Origin: Arctopsyche grandis
Lineage: Eukaryota > Arthropoda > Insecta > Trichoptera > Hydropsychidae
Reading direction: 5' to 3'
Length of the DNA stretch: 64,000 nucleotides
Assembly (NCBI RefSeq): GCF_051622035.1
Contig: NC_135367.1
Location: 9,150,501-9,214,500, forward strand
The position numbers and the translations under genes are program-made. Each line of letters begins with the position of its first letter. Position 1 is the first letter of the stretch. Under the pieces are notes generated by a model. That model made no database searches. It saw only the letters and a program-made list of their open reading frames with translations, and was not told the origin of the DNA. Positions 12,016 to 23,170 of the stretch are shown here, piece after piece.

Positions 12016-12540
12016 ATTGTGTAAAAGTACATATAAGATTAGAATGTAATATGGTGCAAGGAATGCCCCAAGGGAAATGGGTGAATGAAGTTAGAAAAAT
12101 ATGTGGGGTGAGATAGAAATAGAGAAATAGATTTATCTAGAATCCAGTAGTGGATTTTCAATTGTTGTAAATGACGATGATTATGATTTAAAGTTTAACT
12201 GGTTTAAAAGTGTAAGATTAATAGTGAAGGATAGAATGGGAAATCTTACAATTGGAACTAATTCGATTTATGAAGCATAGTCTTTACCTACCTGTATACA
12301 GAATACAGAATTTGTAATTAAATGGATTTATATATAATCAAATCACATAAGAAGGTTGGTTGGTTAAATATAGGGGTTGCTTTTGACGAAGTAAAAGCCT
12401 TCTAATAAAAACTCGAATTAAAAAATCAACAATAGAAAAATAAACAAAAGAAAAAAATTTTCATTTGAATTTTAAAACAAAAAAAAATTGTATGAAGGTT
12501 CGTTACCCGACAAATAAATTCATAATATATAAAACGTGAA
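12016..12540. other. Unannotated spacer
   Basis: AT-rich sequence in which I see no gene, repeat copy or hairpin. Confidence 0.45.
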
Positions 12541-12603
12541 TTGACCTGAAACTGTTTATTATTTTTTTTTCAAACACCTGATCCATTGATTTACCAGATT
12601 CGG

Positions 12604-12837
12604 CTAAAATGTGAACCGTTCAAAGGATTCCCGCGGTCTATTTGATAAACTTGGAGCACTTAACATCCCGAAATTCGGTGATCCGAATGGAATGTCATAC
12701 GCCAGTGCTTTTCTCAGCTCGAGTATTTTCCGATGAAATTCCAGTGTTGAATATCGCAACGCTGCGAGTGCGAGCAATTCTTTATTTTGAAGGGTTGTAT
12801 CTCGCATCTCGGATTTGGCGGTCTACTTTTGCTTGAC
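12604..12837 (-). pseudogene. Exon-like coding segment, possibly a broken 3' terminal exon
   Basis: On the minus strand a frame open from 12822 to the stop at 12604-12606 encodes about 72 residues of ordinary globular composition, including LLALAALRYSTLEFHRKILE and ending ESFERFTF. GC content is higher than the flanks. An AATAAA lies 44 bases past the stop, at 12555-12560. Upstream, a possible acceptor (AAATTCAG, exon from 12837) leads into another frame that reads QAKVDRQIRD. The two frames are offset by a 7-base tandem duplication, CGAGATG/CGAGATA, at about 12799-12812. I do not recognise the protein. It may be a terminal exon inactivated by that duplication, or a retrocopy. No upstream exon was found. 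Confidence 0.4.
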
Positions 12838-13047
12838 CTGAATTTAAAACCGTTCGTGGCTCAATTTCAGTCATCCGGAGATGTGGAGAATTCGGAAATC
12901 GCCATTCATTTTCTTTGCGGAATATAAACTATGATATAAGCATAGGTAATTTAACGTGTACGTACATGTATGTTAGGTTGTAGTACGTAATACAAGTTGT
13001 TTAATATCTCGTTTAAACAGTCAACAAAACAAATTAAACCTTTGTAA

Positions 13048-13222
13048 GGGCCGGGCCGCACCGTGCAACTTTGTCGGCCGACTAGTTGCGCGACACGAAA
13101 AAATGTATGGAAATGTGTGCGACAAACAAGTTGACGGGTGTAGCATGTCCCATCTACCTGCATGCATTGGTCTGGTCGCCCTCAACCAAGTCGCTCGCAA
13201 GTCGCACGGTGCGGCCCGCCCC
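13048..13222. mobile_element. GC-rich MITE, PIF/Harbinger-like
   Basis: The ends read GGGCCGGGCCGCACCGTGC and, inverted, GGGGCGGGCCGCACCGTGC. A TAA triplet flanks each side (13045-13047 and 13223-13225), matching the TWA target duplication typical of PIF/Harbinger elements. It contains no coding sequence. The superfamily call rests only on the ends. Confidence 0.6.
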
Positions 13223-13225
13223 TAA

Positions 13226-13460
13226 CGTGGAGATTGGACGACTTGCGGGTAACCAGCACTCGTCCAATCAGCGATCAGCACTTAATGGTCTATAGCGCCC
13301 AACAGCCAATGAGGTTTCATCACTAATCAACCAATAGATATCGCTACGTTGAGTATACTTATAGTATAAAAGGTCAGCGGATTGCTCCATTGATTCATTC
13401 GAAGTTGGCTGTCCGTGATGTGAACAAATAAATATGTATTTCTACCACTACTACTTGAAT
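13226..13460 (+). mobile_element. LTR-like fragment with CCAAT boxes, TATA box and initiator
   Basis: Contains CCAATCAGCG, GCCAATGAGG and ACCAATAGAT, then TATAAAAGG at 13366. 32 bases after the first T comes TCATTC, a good arthropod initiator, followed by AATAAA about 30 bases later. The same block is present inverted at 52440-53060, and a fragment of it at 51430-51460. A TATA box, initiator and polyadenylation signal in close order is typical of LTR U3-R junctions. The full LTR ends were not found. Confidence 0.55.
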
Positions 13461-13587
13461 CTTTCACTATAATCTGTATTACATTATAGCCAATACAGCT
13501 ATGTTTAATACAAGCAAATCATATGTTTTAATAAAAGTAATTGTGATGAATTGATTTAGATTATTCTAAAATATTTACAGTAAAATA

Positions 13588-13745
13588 AGCAGGATAGCTC
13601 AGTGGTTATTATGTGCTACTAGACTGATTGAACATATGTATGTACATAGTTTTAAATTTATATATGTACATACATATTATATTTATGTAATATGTACATA
13701 AATATAGGATTCAATTCGTGAAAGATACACGTGGTGCATGCCAAC
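13588..13745 (+). mobile_element. SINE head, copy 5, split by a microsatellite
   Basis: GGATAGCTCAGTGGTTA is a textbook A box. The B-box-like GGATTCAATTCG follows only after about 70 bases of TACATATGTA repeats. The spacing and the missing acceptor stem rule out a working tRNA gene. Confidence 0.55.
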
Positions 13746-13775
13746 GCAACTCGTTTAGCGATTTAATTATATTAC

Positions 13776-13982
13776 TCGGTAATTGGACTATTCGTCACAT
13801 TGGGGTGGTCACAAAGACAATTTTTGGCATGAAAATCGCGAATACACAATATTTGGCACTCAAGTTCTCGTTACTATGATAGTTATCGTTAGTATGATGG
13901 ACTTTTCAGCTGCCAGATGTTCCGTTATAGAGATTTTAGTGACTTTGTGACGAGTAATTTGTGACCAGTTATCACCGAACCA
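13776..13982 (-). mobile_element. Foldback MITE with TCTGGCAC arms, copy 2
   Basis: The reverse complement matches 11171-11370, sharing GTCACTAAAATCTC, ACGGAACATCTGGCA and GAGAACT.GAGTGCCA. The outer ends are CTCGGTAAT and, inverted, TTCGGTGAT. ATATTA occurs on both flanks and may be the target duplication. Confidence 0.7.
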
Positions 13983-14641
13983 TATTAATCGACCACTGTG
14001 CAGCATACCAACTTAAGCATTGTGCACTTGACTCAAGCTTGCCGATTACCAACTTAATCGTGTATACATGTACTCTTCTGAATTTGAAAACTAAATCTTA
14101 TATATGTACATATGTACAAGTTAAGCCGTAGGTGTCGATTTGAGACAACCTCTGCCGCCTTACTTGCCTATGGCATTTTTTTTCATTTAGTATTTTTTAA
14201 AGATACGTTCCAATAGTTGAAACTCATATTTTGTTAAAATTTTGTGAATAAAATTTTTATGTTCGATAATGTTCACAGCCACATGGTATATAAGTAAAAT
14301 AAAATTTTCAAAACGTGCGCACGTTCTCATATTATATTCGATCATTCAAAAATCAAACTAACTTTTAAGTCATATCAAAATGACAAACAAAATAAGTCTA
14401 TTAATGAATGTATTTTTCCAAAACTAGTTCCATCTTCTTCATTGTTGTTAAAATGTAATACTCACAATTTACATAAATGCCAAGCCACAATCTAAAATAT
14501 TCAGTAGTTAGGGATTGCCATCGAGAAATTCTACTATGGTTATAAATTCAGAAATTCCGGTGTAAACCAGTCTTTATAAACATTGACACGGATTACACGA
14601 CCCATGTTCAATGCATTTTTTTTTTCAATACCTGGAAAGGC
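13983..14641. other. Unannotated spacer
   Basis: AT-rich; apart from short TACATATGTA microsatellites I see nothing supportable. Confidence 0.45.
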
Positions 14642-14645
14642 TTAA

Positions 14646-15432
14646 GAGGGCTGGACACCAGCGCCTTGTCCATACAAACGTATTACACTTCTCCCTTCCT
14701 CAATTATGGCACTAGAGAAATTATTTTTTAATATGCTATGGATATCCACCATTGGCATGCATCTGTGCTTTTATTTTTTTTTTGATTAGTTATTTTTTAT
14801 ATGAACTAGGAGCCGCCAAACGTCTATAAAATCACCTCTTTTTTACACCCACGAAAAGAGTCCAGCGTGCTTATTTAACGGTCGATTTTAAAAAAAATAC
14901 GTACACAGGTGCATAGAAAATATCTTTTTCATACCGATGATGAAATTTTTTTAAAAATTGGTCCAGTTTCGGAGGAGAAAATTGGAGAGTACGAAACCTC
15001 AATTTTGTCGATTTAAAATACATATTATCTGGTCGAAGCGCAACTGTCGCATTCACTCAATATATACATTCACTCAATATATATGTATGTATATACTAGC
15101 TGAACCCCGGCATGTGTTACAATGCCATAATAACGCATGCAACTCCCGTTCTCTTTCCCGAGCCCATTTGTCGGAAAAACGCAGGTAGCGAACACATTTG
15201 AAATTATTGCGTTGCAATGACACTCATTCCGGTTTTTTTTTCACAGTAATCTTCCCGGACATGCACACGACAAATCCTGAAAGTTTCATCGTAATCGGTT
15301 CAGTGGTTTAGCAGCCTATTCGAGACACCCATACACACACAGACATTCATTTTTATATATGTATATATATATATATATAGATATCGAAGAAAGGAACGGC
15401 AACAAAATTAAGGTTTCGAGTGTTCAGCCCTC
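14646..15432. mobile_element. piggyBac-like MITE flanked by TTAA
   Basis: The ends read GAGGGCTGGACAC and, inverted, GAGGGCTGAACAC, each directly preceded by TTAA (14642-14645 and 15433-15436). TTAA duplications define piggyBac-type insertions. It has no transposase. A retroelement tail is inserted near its right end (15095-15380). Confidence 0.75.
15095..15380 (+). mobile_element. RTE-type LINE 3' tail or derived SINE
   Basis: Starts near CTAGCTGAACCCCGGCATG and ends with the phrase TTTCATCGTAATCGGTTCAG, GTGGTTTAGCAGC, then ACAGACATTCATTTTTATAT and a (TA)n tail. This 3' phrase is characteristic of RTE-like retroelement tails in many arthropods. ATTCACTCAATATATA is present twice just upstream (15051-15085), which may be a remnant of the insertion duplication. 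Confidence 0.6.
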
Positions 15433-15716
15433 TTAACGGGTAGTATTATTGCTTATTTTTTACATACTCAATATACAACGCCTATCGGCGTATTTCGGGC
15501 TCATGGTCTTGTCGGCAAAACTCCGAACGGCATTGGTCAGCATTCAAAGGGCTAGTCAACAACTAAAACTTTTTCTATGATTCGCTGAATGTTAAATAAA
15601 GAGCATAGATGTATAATACATAGATCCGCCCTCACGCTATATACTGGTCTCCCTTTTGGCGCATGCACACTTTCTCTCAGTAGGTAGTTAGCTTCTAAGT
15701 AGGAAAGATCGATTGC

Positions 15717-15878
15717 GGAGATCTTATCCTCACTAACTGAGGGATGGGGGGGTTTAACTAGTGGGGAAGTGAAAAAAACGCCGACCGCTGCGTCGTAGGG
15801 AAAAAAACCTTTTTTTTCCCAACTTCCCCACTAGTTAAACCCCCCGCACCCCTCAGTTAGTGACGACAAGATCTCCGA
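15717..15878. repeat. Imperfect inverted repeat with ~55-bp arms
   Basis: 15717-15770 and 15822-15878 are reverse complements with about nine in ten positions matching. Both contain GTTTAACTAGTGGGGAAGT or its complement and CTAACTGAGGG. The ~50-base loop holds CGCCGACCGCTGCGTCG. This is probably a small foldback element; no target duplication was identified. Confidence 0.75.
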
Positions 15879-16156
15879 CCAAAATCACGCGTCAAGGCCA
15901 ATCTATGTGTATTATATATCTATGATAAAGAGTGATGATTTTTTTTTCAATGTATAATAAAAATTTTAGCTTGCTTTCATATTTTATGTTTTGAACGAGC
16001 ACACGGATATTTTATTATTCAAATACAGATTAATAATATGCATTTAAAACGGTTCCGAAACGTAAAATTGACAGATTAGCAATGGTCGCGAATATGGCTG
16101 TTAGAGCCACGAGCGCTCCGCTCGGTGCTCGCTGTGTTGTTCTCTCGCTGGACGCC

Positions 16157-17579
16157 ATGGCGGCAGTTCCTGGTCCAGGAGATGATGGCTTTTGTCGCTT
16201 TTATACAGAGGTAATCCAACGCCCCGTCATCGCCTCACATCATCCCAAACACAGCATCATCACACTCACTCTCCATGTCAACGTCAAAACATACACATAA
16301 CCTCAAAGCTATTTCGACACTGTCTATTGCCCTACATTTGTATTTATAGTGACGTTTGTTCAGGTGAAAGAGATCGAAAAGAGAGATTCAGTATTGACGC
16401 CCAAACAGCAGATAGACAGGCTGCTCAGACCCGGATCCACATATTTCAACCTGAACCCCTACGAAGTACTCCAAATTGAGCCCGAAGCCACTATCGAAGA
16501 AGTCAAACGGACCTATAGGAAATACTCAATACTCGTACATCCAGACAAGAATCAGGTAATACTAATACTAATCGGTTCGGTTCGGAAGTCTAAGGTATTG
16601 TTATCAAGGCTACCTACCATTCACTTTTATATGCTAAATAGAATAGTAGATTAATGCAAGTTTGATAGTTTGCATTTTAAATGTATACTTATTAGTTTAA
16701 TAATTTGATAATTCGTAAATATTAGAGTTCAAACAAAGTTTGAATTTAAACCTGTTAAAAATTAATCGAATGGCTCTCATTAATGTTGAAGTTTAAAATA
16801 TTTATTAATCCGGAGTATTTTGGCTTTACTTTGATTAGTGTGTATTGCAATGTATTTTTAGGATGATCAAGAGAGAGCTCAGCAAGCGTTTGAAATTATC
16901 AATAAAGCGTGGAAAACGCTGGAAGATGAAGAAACTCGAAAAAAATGTATGTACATTGTGGAAGAAGCCAAAGAAAGGACAGACCATATGGTTAGCCTAC
17001 GTTTGCTTATTCAAAATATCGACTTGTATACATTTATCAATTATTTTCACCGTTGATATGCATTTTAGATAGAAGAAAAAAGAAAGAAAATGCGAAAAGA
17101 AGGTAAACATTCTGAAGGAATACCGGAAGACGATCCGGTGAATTACAAACATGCAATTTATGTCATGACAATGAAGGTATTATATATTGAACATGGATGT
17201 GTGGGTTCAACGATGTATTCAATTGATGTTTTGATTATTTGTATGATTGTTAGCTTTTTGCCGATATGGAGAGAAAGCGTCAACATCTAGAAACTAGAGA
17301 TATGGAGGAGCGTAAAAGAAAACGGGAGGCTAAAATTGAAGAAGAAGAACAAGAATCGCTGCAAAAAGAATGGGCTAAAAATTTTGAGGTTTAAACCTAT
17401 TCTTCATTTATTTAAATGTGTATTTTTTTAAGAGGTTTTTCATTTTATTTATGTTCTAGGAATCTCGTCAAACTAGAGTTGACAGTTGGAAAACCTTTCA
17501 AGCTGGAAGTTCTAAAGAAAAGAAGCGAAAGAAAGTGATGGGTTTTAAACCGCCTAAACCGAAACCAGAATCCAGATAG
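16157..17579 (+). CDS. DNAJC8: DNAJC8/SPF31-type J-domain splicing factor, six exons
   Basis: Exons 16157-16210, 16364-16555, 16862-16990, 17069-17176, 17254-17388 and 17460-17579 join into 245 codons; the human protein has 253. All introns begin GT, end AG and fall between codons. Exon 2 holds the J domain with YFNLNPYEVLQIEPEATIEE and the HPD motif at residues 77-79. Exons 3-5 give the helical, charged middle (AQQAFEIINKAWKTLED, EWAKNFE). Exon 6 has a basic KEKKRKKV patch that may act as a nuclear signal. DNAJC8 is a nuclear, spliceosome-associated Hsp70 co-chaperone that binds SR protein kinase 1. The start at GCCATGGCG has the better context and fits the family's N-terminus. An in-frame ATG at 16082 would add 25 residues. 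The call is secure. Confidence 0.97.
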
Positions 17580-17630
17580 TATCATTATTTTGTGTAAATC
17601 GTTTTTTTTTTTTGTATATCATATATACAT

Positions 17631-17636
17631 AATAAA
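17631..17636 (+). promoter_or_regulatory. Polyadenylation signal, DNAJC8
   Basis: AATAAA 52 bases past the DNAJC8 stop codon. A second candidate, in GATAATAAAACAATTG, lies near 18165. Confidence 0.5.
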
Positions 17637-18635
17637 TCTCTCAAAAGGTATGTTTATGTCGGAGAGGAACATGATTGACCCAGTGAAATCGACAAGACAA
17701 TTATTATTGCACATATTTGATGATTGGCTATTTTATATATGTTTCATCTTTCAATTTATCAATCATAAGAATGTCAGTCGTGGTTTTCAATTTATTATGC
17801 AATATCAGATTGTAATTTTAAATTGGTGTTGTCGGAAGTTTTTAATAATATATTTGTATATAAAAGTTGCATGCGAGAGACGAGATGAGATTTTCATCAT
17901 CATTACAATGGAAATAATCAATTTTCATTGATTCTTTTATTTATTTGTTTGTTCCTCTTAAACATAAACACACCGTATTGGTTAGGAGAGAGTGTTGATA
18001 TACTTTTAGTGAGTGTAATCGTGTGACTCATTTGACAATTCATTTTATGTTTATATTTATTATTATTGTGAAGAGATGATTCTTACATGATGCTGTGTTA
18101 CTATGTAATATTGGTGATTTCTTTTTCATTATCTCATCATCGGTCAACGTAAATGTATAACGATAATAAAACAATTGTGATAAAAACAAGCTTTTACATA
18201 CACCATTTAATGTTTATGTAATATGTGGCACATTCTCAATGTTAATTACTCTTTTATTATTAAATATTACATCTGTAATATTGGGAATCATCACTAAAGT
18301 ACAAAATTTATTTGCAATAAATACTTGTATTTATTCCTCGGAATGTATACTTTTTTATTATACATATATATCTTTTAATAAGCATTTAACGATTTTTTCT
18401 TATGTACTAATTGATTTATTCCATTTATCATAGCAATAATCAACGGTGGTACCATTTTTGGTAATATGTAGTGTTGTTTATAAGAATTTTTATAACATTC
18501 AATATATTGGCACACTCTCAATTTACCGGGATTCAAAGTTAAATAATGGACGAAAGACTGGAATGATGATCATTGATTGATAATATAAAATAATAATATA
18601 GAAATTGTATTTGCCTAGATTCATTAACGACAAAT
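17637..18635. other. AT-rich 3' flank of DNAJC8
   Basis: No second gene is visible. The short frames here are AT-rich and lack motifs; part of the stretch may be a longer DNAJC8 3' UTR. Confidence 0.4.
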
Positions 18636-18639
18636 AAGG

Positions 18640-19240
18640 AAAGTTGCAAGACCCGGATTAGAAGAAAAATAGCTATGAAAAGACCCACAGTGCACAATAT
18701 AAAAACGAGATAAGCCTAGATGAGTCTATAAGCATAATTTCAATGCATCTAGTGATGAAGATAAGTATTTTACATATCTTAGAAAAACGAAAATCCGTCT
18801 GGTGCGATCTTTAGTGATCCCCATTGTACATACTACATGGACGCTAAAAAAAGAGAGACATGTTAGATGCTTTCGAAATGATTTGCACGGGCTGCAAGAC
18901 GCACAAACATTTCTATTATCAACGAGCTGGCAATTTCAGAAAGACCCCATAATATGTAGAAAAAGGAGTCTTTCCTACTTTGCCCGTATTGCCAGGAAGG
19001 CTTTGGAGAAGCCGGTAGTCACTGGAGCACTATTGGGAAGGCGAGCGAGAAGAAGGTCTGCCATAAGATGATCAGATCAAATTAAAGATCGTATCTAAAC
19101 GCTGCTTTAAACATGGCACAGAACTGAAAGGAGTGAAAGTGGATCGTTCACCGGATCCCAGATGATAGAAATGACCACGACGCTTAGCATCGAGCAAACG
19201 AGAAAGAAGAAGAGAAAAATGCTTAGATTTATAGACGACA
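18640..19240 (+). pseudogene. LINE reverse transcriptase C-terminal remnant, first of three
   Basis: Broken frames read RSLVIPIV, then TWTLKKE, SLSYFARIARKALEK and GRRARRRSAIRWSDQI, then the IVHRIPDDRND terminus. This order (TWTL, a basic RRRS-WSDQ stretch, then a short tail) is the end of reverse transcriptases from the endonuclease-reverse transcriptase LINE group common in arthropods. Stops and frameshifts are present throughout. Confidence 0.75.
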
Positions 19241-19254
19241 AATAAAGGAAGGAA

Positions 19255-19430
19255 GGAAGTCAGATCAATTAAAAGAACTGACAGAATCGTTCCTAAATGC
19301 TGCTTTAAACTTGGCACAGTACCCGGAGGAATGGAGGTGGATCGTTCACCGGATCCCAGATGATAGAAATGACAATGATGCTCAGCATTGATCAAACGAG
19401 AAAGAAGAAGAAGAAGAGAAATGCCTAGAT
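19255..19430 (+). repeat. Second copy of the LINE 3' end
   Basis: Begins at GTCAGATCAATTAAAAGAAC and repeats the 3' part of the remnant at 18640-19240, including GGATCGTTCACCGGATCCCA and GATGATAGAAATGAC, ending in (AAG)n. Confidence 0.8.
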
Positions 19431-19499
19431 TCTTTGACGGCAAATAGAGGAAGATAGTTAGTGTTGAAGATATGTAAATACTTCATAGGAAGGTATGTA

Positions 19500-19700
19500 A
19501 AGGTAAAGCGAGCGAGAAGACGTTCTGCCATAAAATGGTCAGATCAAACTAAAGAACTGACGGGATCGTCCCTAAACCCTGCTTTAAACTTGGCACAGAA
19601 CGAAAGGAGTGGAAACGGATCGTTCACCGGATCCCAGATGATAGAAATGACCATGTCGCTCAGCATTAAGCTCAGCAAATGAGAAAGAAGAAGAGAAACG
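19500..19700 (+). repeat. Third copy of the LINE 3' end
   Basis: Again contains GCGAGCGAGAAGA, TCTGCCATAA, GGATCGTTCACCGGATCCCA and (AAG)n. The three 3' ends lie head to tail within 700 bases and all lack the upstream body except the first. Confidence 0.8.
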
Positions 19701-19876
19701 TCTAGATTTATTCACGACAAATAAAGGAAGAAGGTTGGTTTTAAAGATAAATACTTCATATTAAGGTACATGCAGGTCTGTAGAATACATACTTCATATT
19801 AAATGAGTTAGAGTCTTCGATTTTATATACTTTGCATACTTCGATAGTTCAAACACGTTAGTAGGCATAAAAATAC

Positions 19877-20243
19877 TGTAACGTGGGAACATGAGAGAGA
19901 GTATCCACTGTCTAAGTGGATTGATTCGTGGGTGAACAATAGAGACCCTGGATTAGGCTAACGTGACTCAGTAAGCGCCCGAACAAAGGATACGCTGGAG
20001 TTCTCACAGACCTGGGACAATAGACTCGCCAGGGTAGACCTTTACGTGCCTAGACAATAAACACACTAACGGATCGGGGAAGCTGTGCTGTGCAACTTGT
20101 GCTTTATAAGGAAGTATGTACATACGGTGGATCAGATATGCTGGAGTTAGTGGTGGTTCCGTGTGGACCTCCCGAATCGTTGAATAAACGCTGTGAAGCG
20201 ACTTTGGCCTTTCATTTGGATCTTGAACCCACCCCTACGCATC
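19877..20243 (+). mobile_element. Solo LTR with 5-bp target duplication
   Basis: Starts TGTAACGTGGGAAC and ends CCTACGCATCA, so it has TG...CA ends. It is flanked by the direct repeat AATAC at 19872-19876 and 20244-20248. A polyadenylation signal sits in GTTGAATAAACGCTG. At 367 bp with no internal region, it is what remains after recombination between two LTRs. A fragment of the same LTR lies at 8957-9085. Confidence 0.88.
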
Positions 20244-20536
20244 AATACTATTGTATATGTATGTATGTATATAGAAATTGGTGATGCAAGAAAAATTGAA
20301 GATAGTATATATCTTCGTATGTTGGTTGGACCTGGTAAAGTTCTGGGTTATATCCAATACATATGTATATGAGCAATAAATAATTTTTACTTGAATATTT
20401 ACAAATAGGATAATTAATACCAGTAAAAAAACCATTTTAAAGTATCTAATTCATATATTTTCATTGATTAAAGTATATTGAGAGTTTCATTTGTTTAATT
20501 TTAAATTTTAAACAATCGGAAAATAAGTAAAAATGC

Positions 20537-22766
<2,230 letters not shown>

Positions 22767-22810
22767 ATTTATTAGATTTACCGTAGAATACCAAGTTAAA
22801 ATGTGCGCAC

Positions 22811-22846
22811 AAATGAAATATTGTTTTGCGCTTTACATCTTATATA
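22811..22846 (-). promoter_or_regulatory. TATA box and initiator of paralog 1
   Basis: On the minus strand TATATAAG (22846-22839) is followed at the usual distance by TCATTT, whose A at 22814 would be the start site 32 bases from the first T. This leaves a 48-base 5' UTR. Confidence 0.6.
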
Positions 22847-23075
22847 GGTATGAATTTTTAATTAAATTATTTGTTTTCAGATTAGATATGCTAAAATTTC
22901 AGGAAAACACTGATCCAACAGTCGTACGAAGAGGTGACGGCTGATGGAAGCTAAATATTTGTTTGAAGTACATATTTGTTTGAAGCTGTGTATTTATGTG
23001 GATAAAAACTATAGGCAAATTTAAAAATTACCCACAATATTTAATATAGTCACACTAAAACATTATACATAAGTG

Positions 23076-23081
23076 TTTATT
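23076..23081 (-). promoter_or_regulatory. Polyadenylation signal of paralog 2
   Basis: AATAAA on the minus strand, 89 bases past the stop of the gene at 23171-26446 and before the promoter of the next gene. The two genes are only 404 bases apart. Confidence 0.6.
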
Positions 23082-23170
23082 TCAACTATTGGAAAATCAT
23101 TAAAAGGAAATCAGAAGAAAGTCTGTGTTTCCCCGAGAAGATACAATATAAAGAAGTAGATCGTGCAATC

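Noticed and set aside
13588-13650. Possible functional tRNA gene with a good A box
   Set aside because: The B box is displaced by microsatellite sequence and no acceptor stem forms. It is a SINE head.
16082-16156. Upstream in-frame ATG of DNAJC8 adding 25 residues
   Set aside because: The ATG at 16157 has the stronger context and gives the usual family N-terminus.
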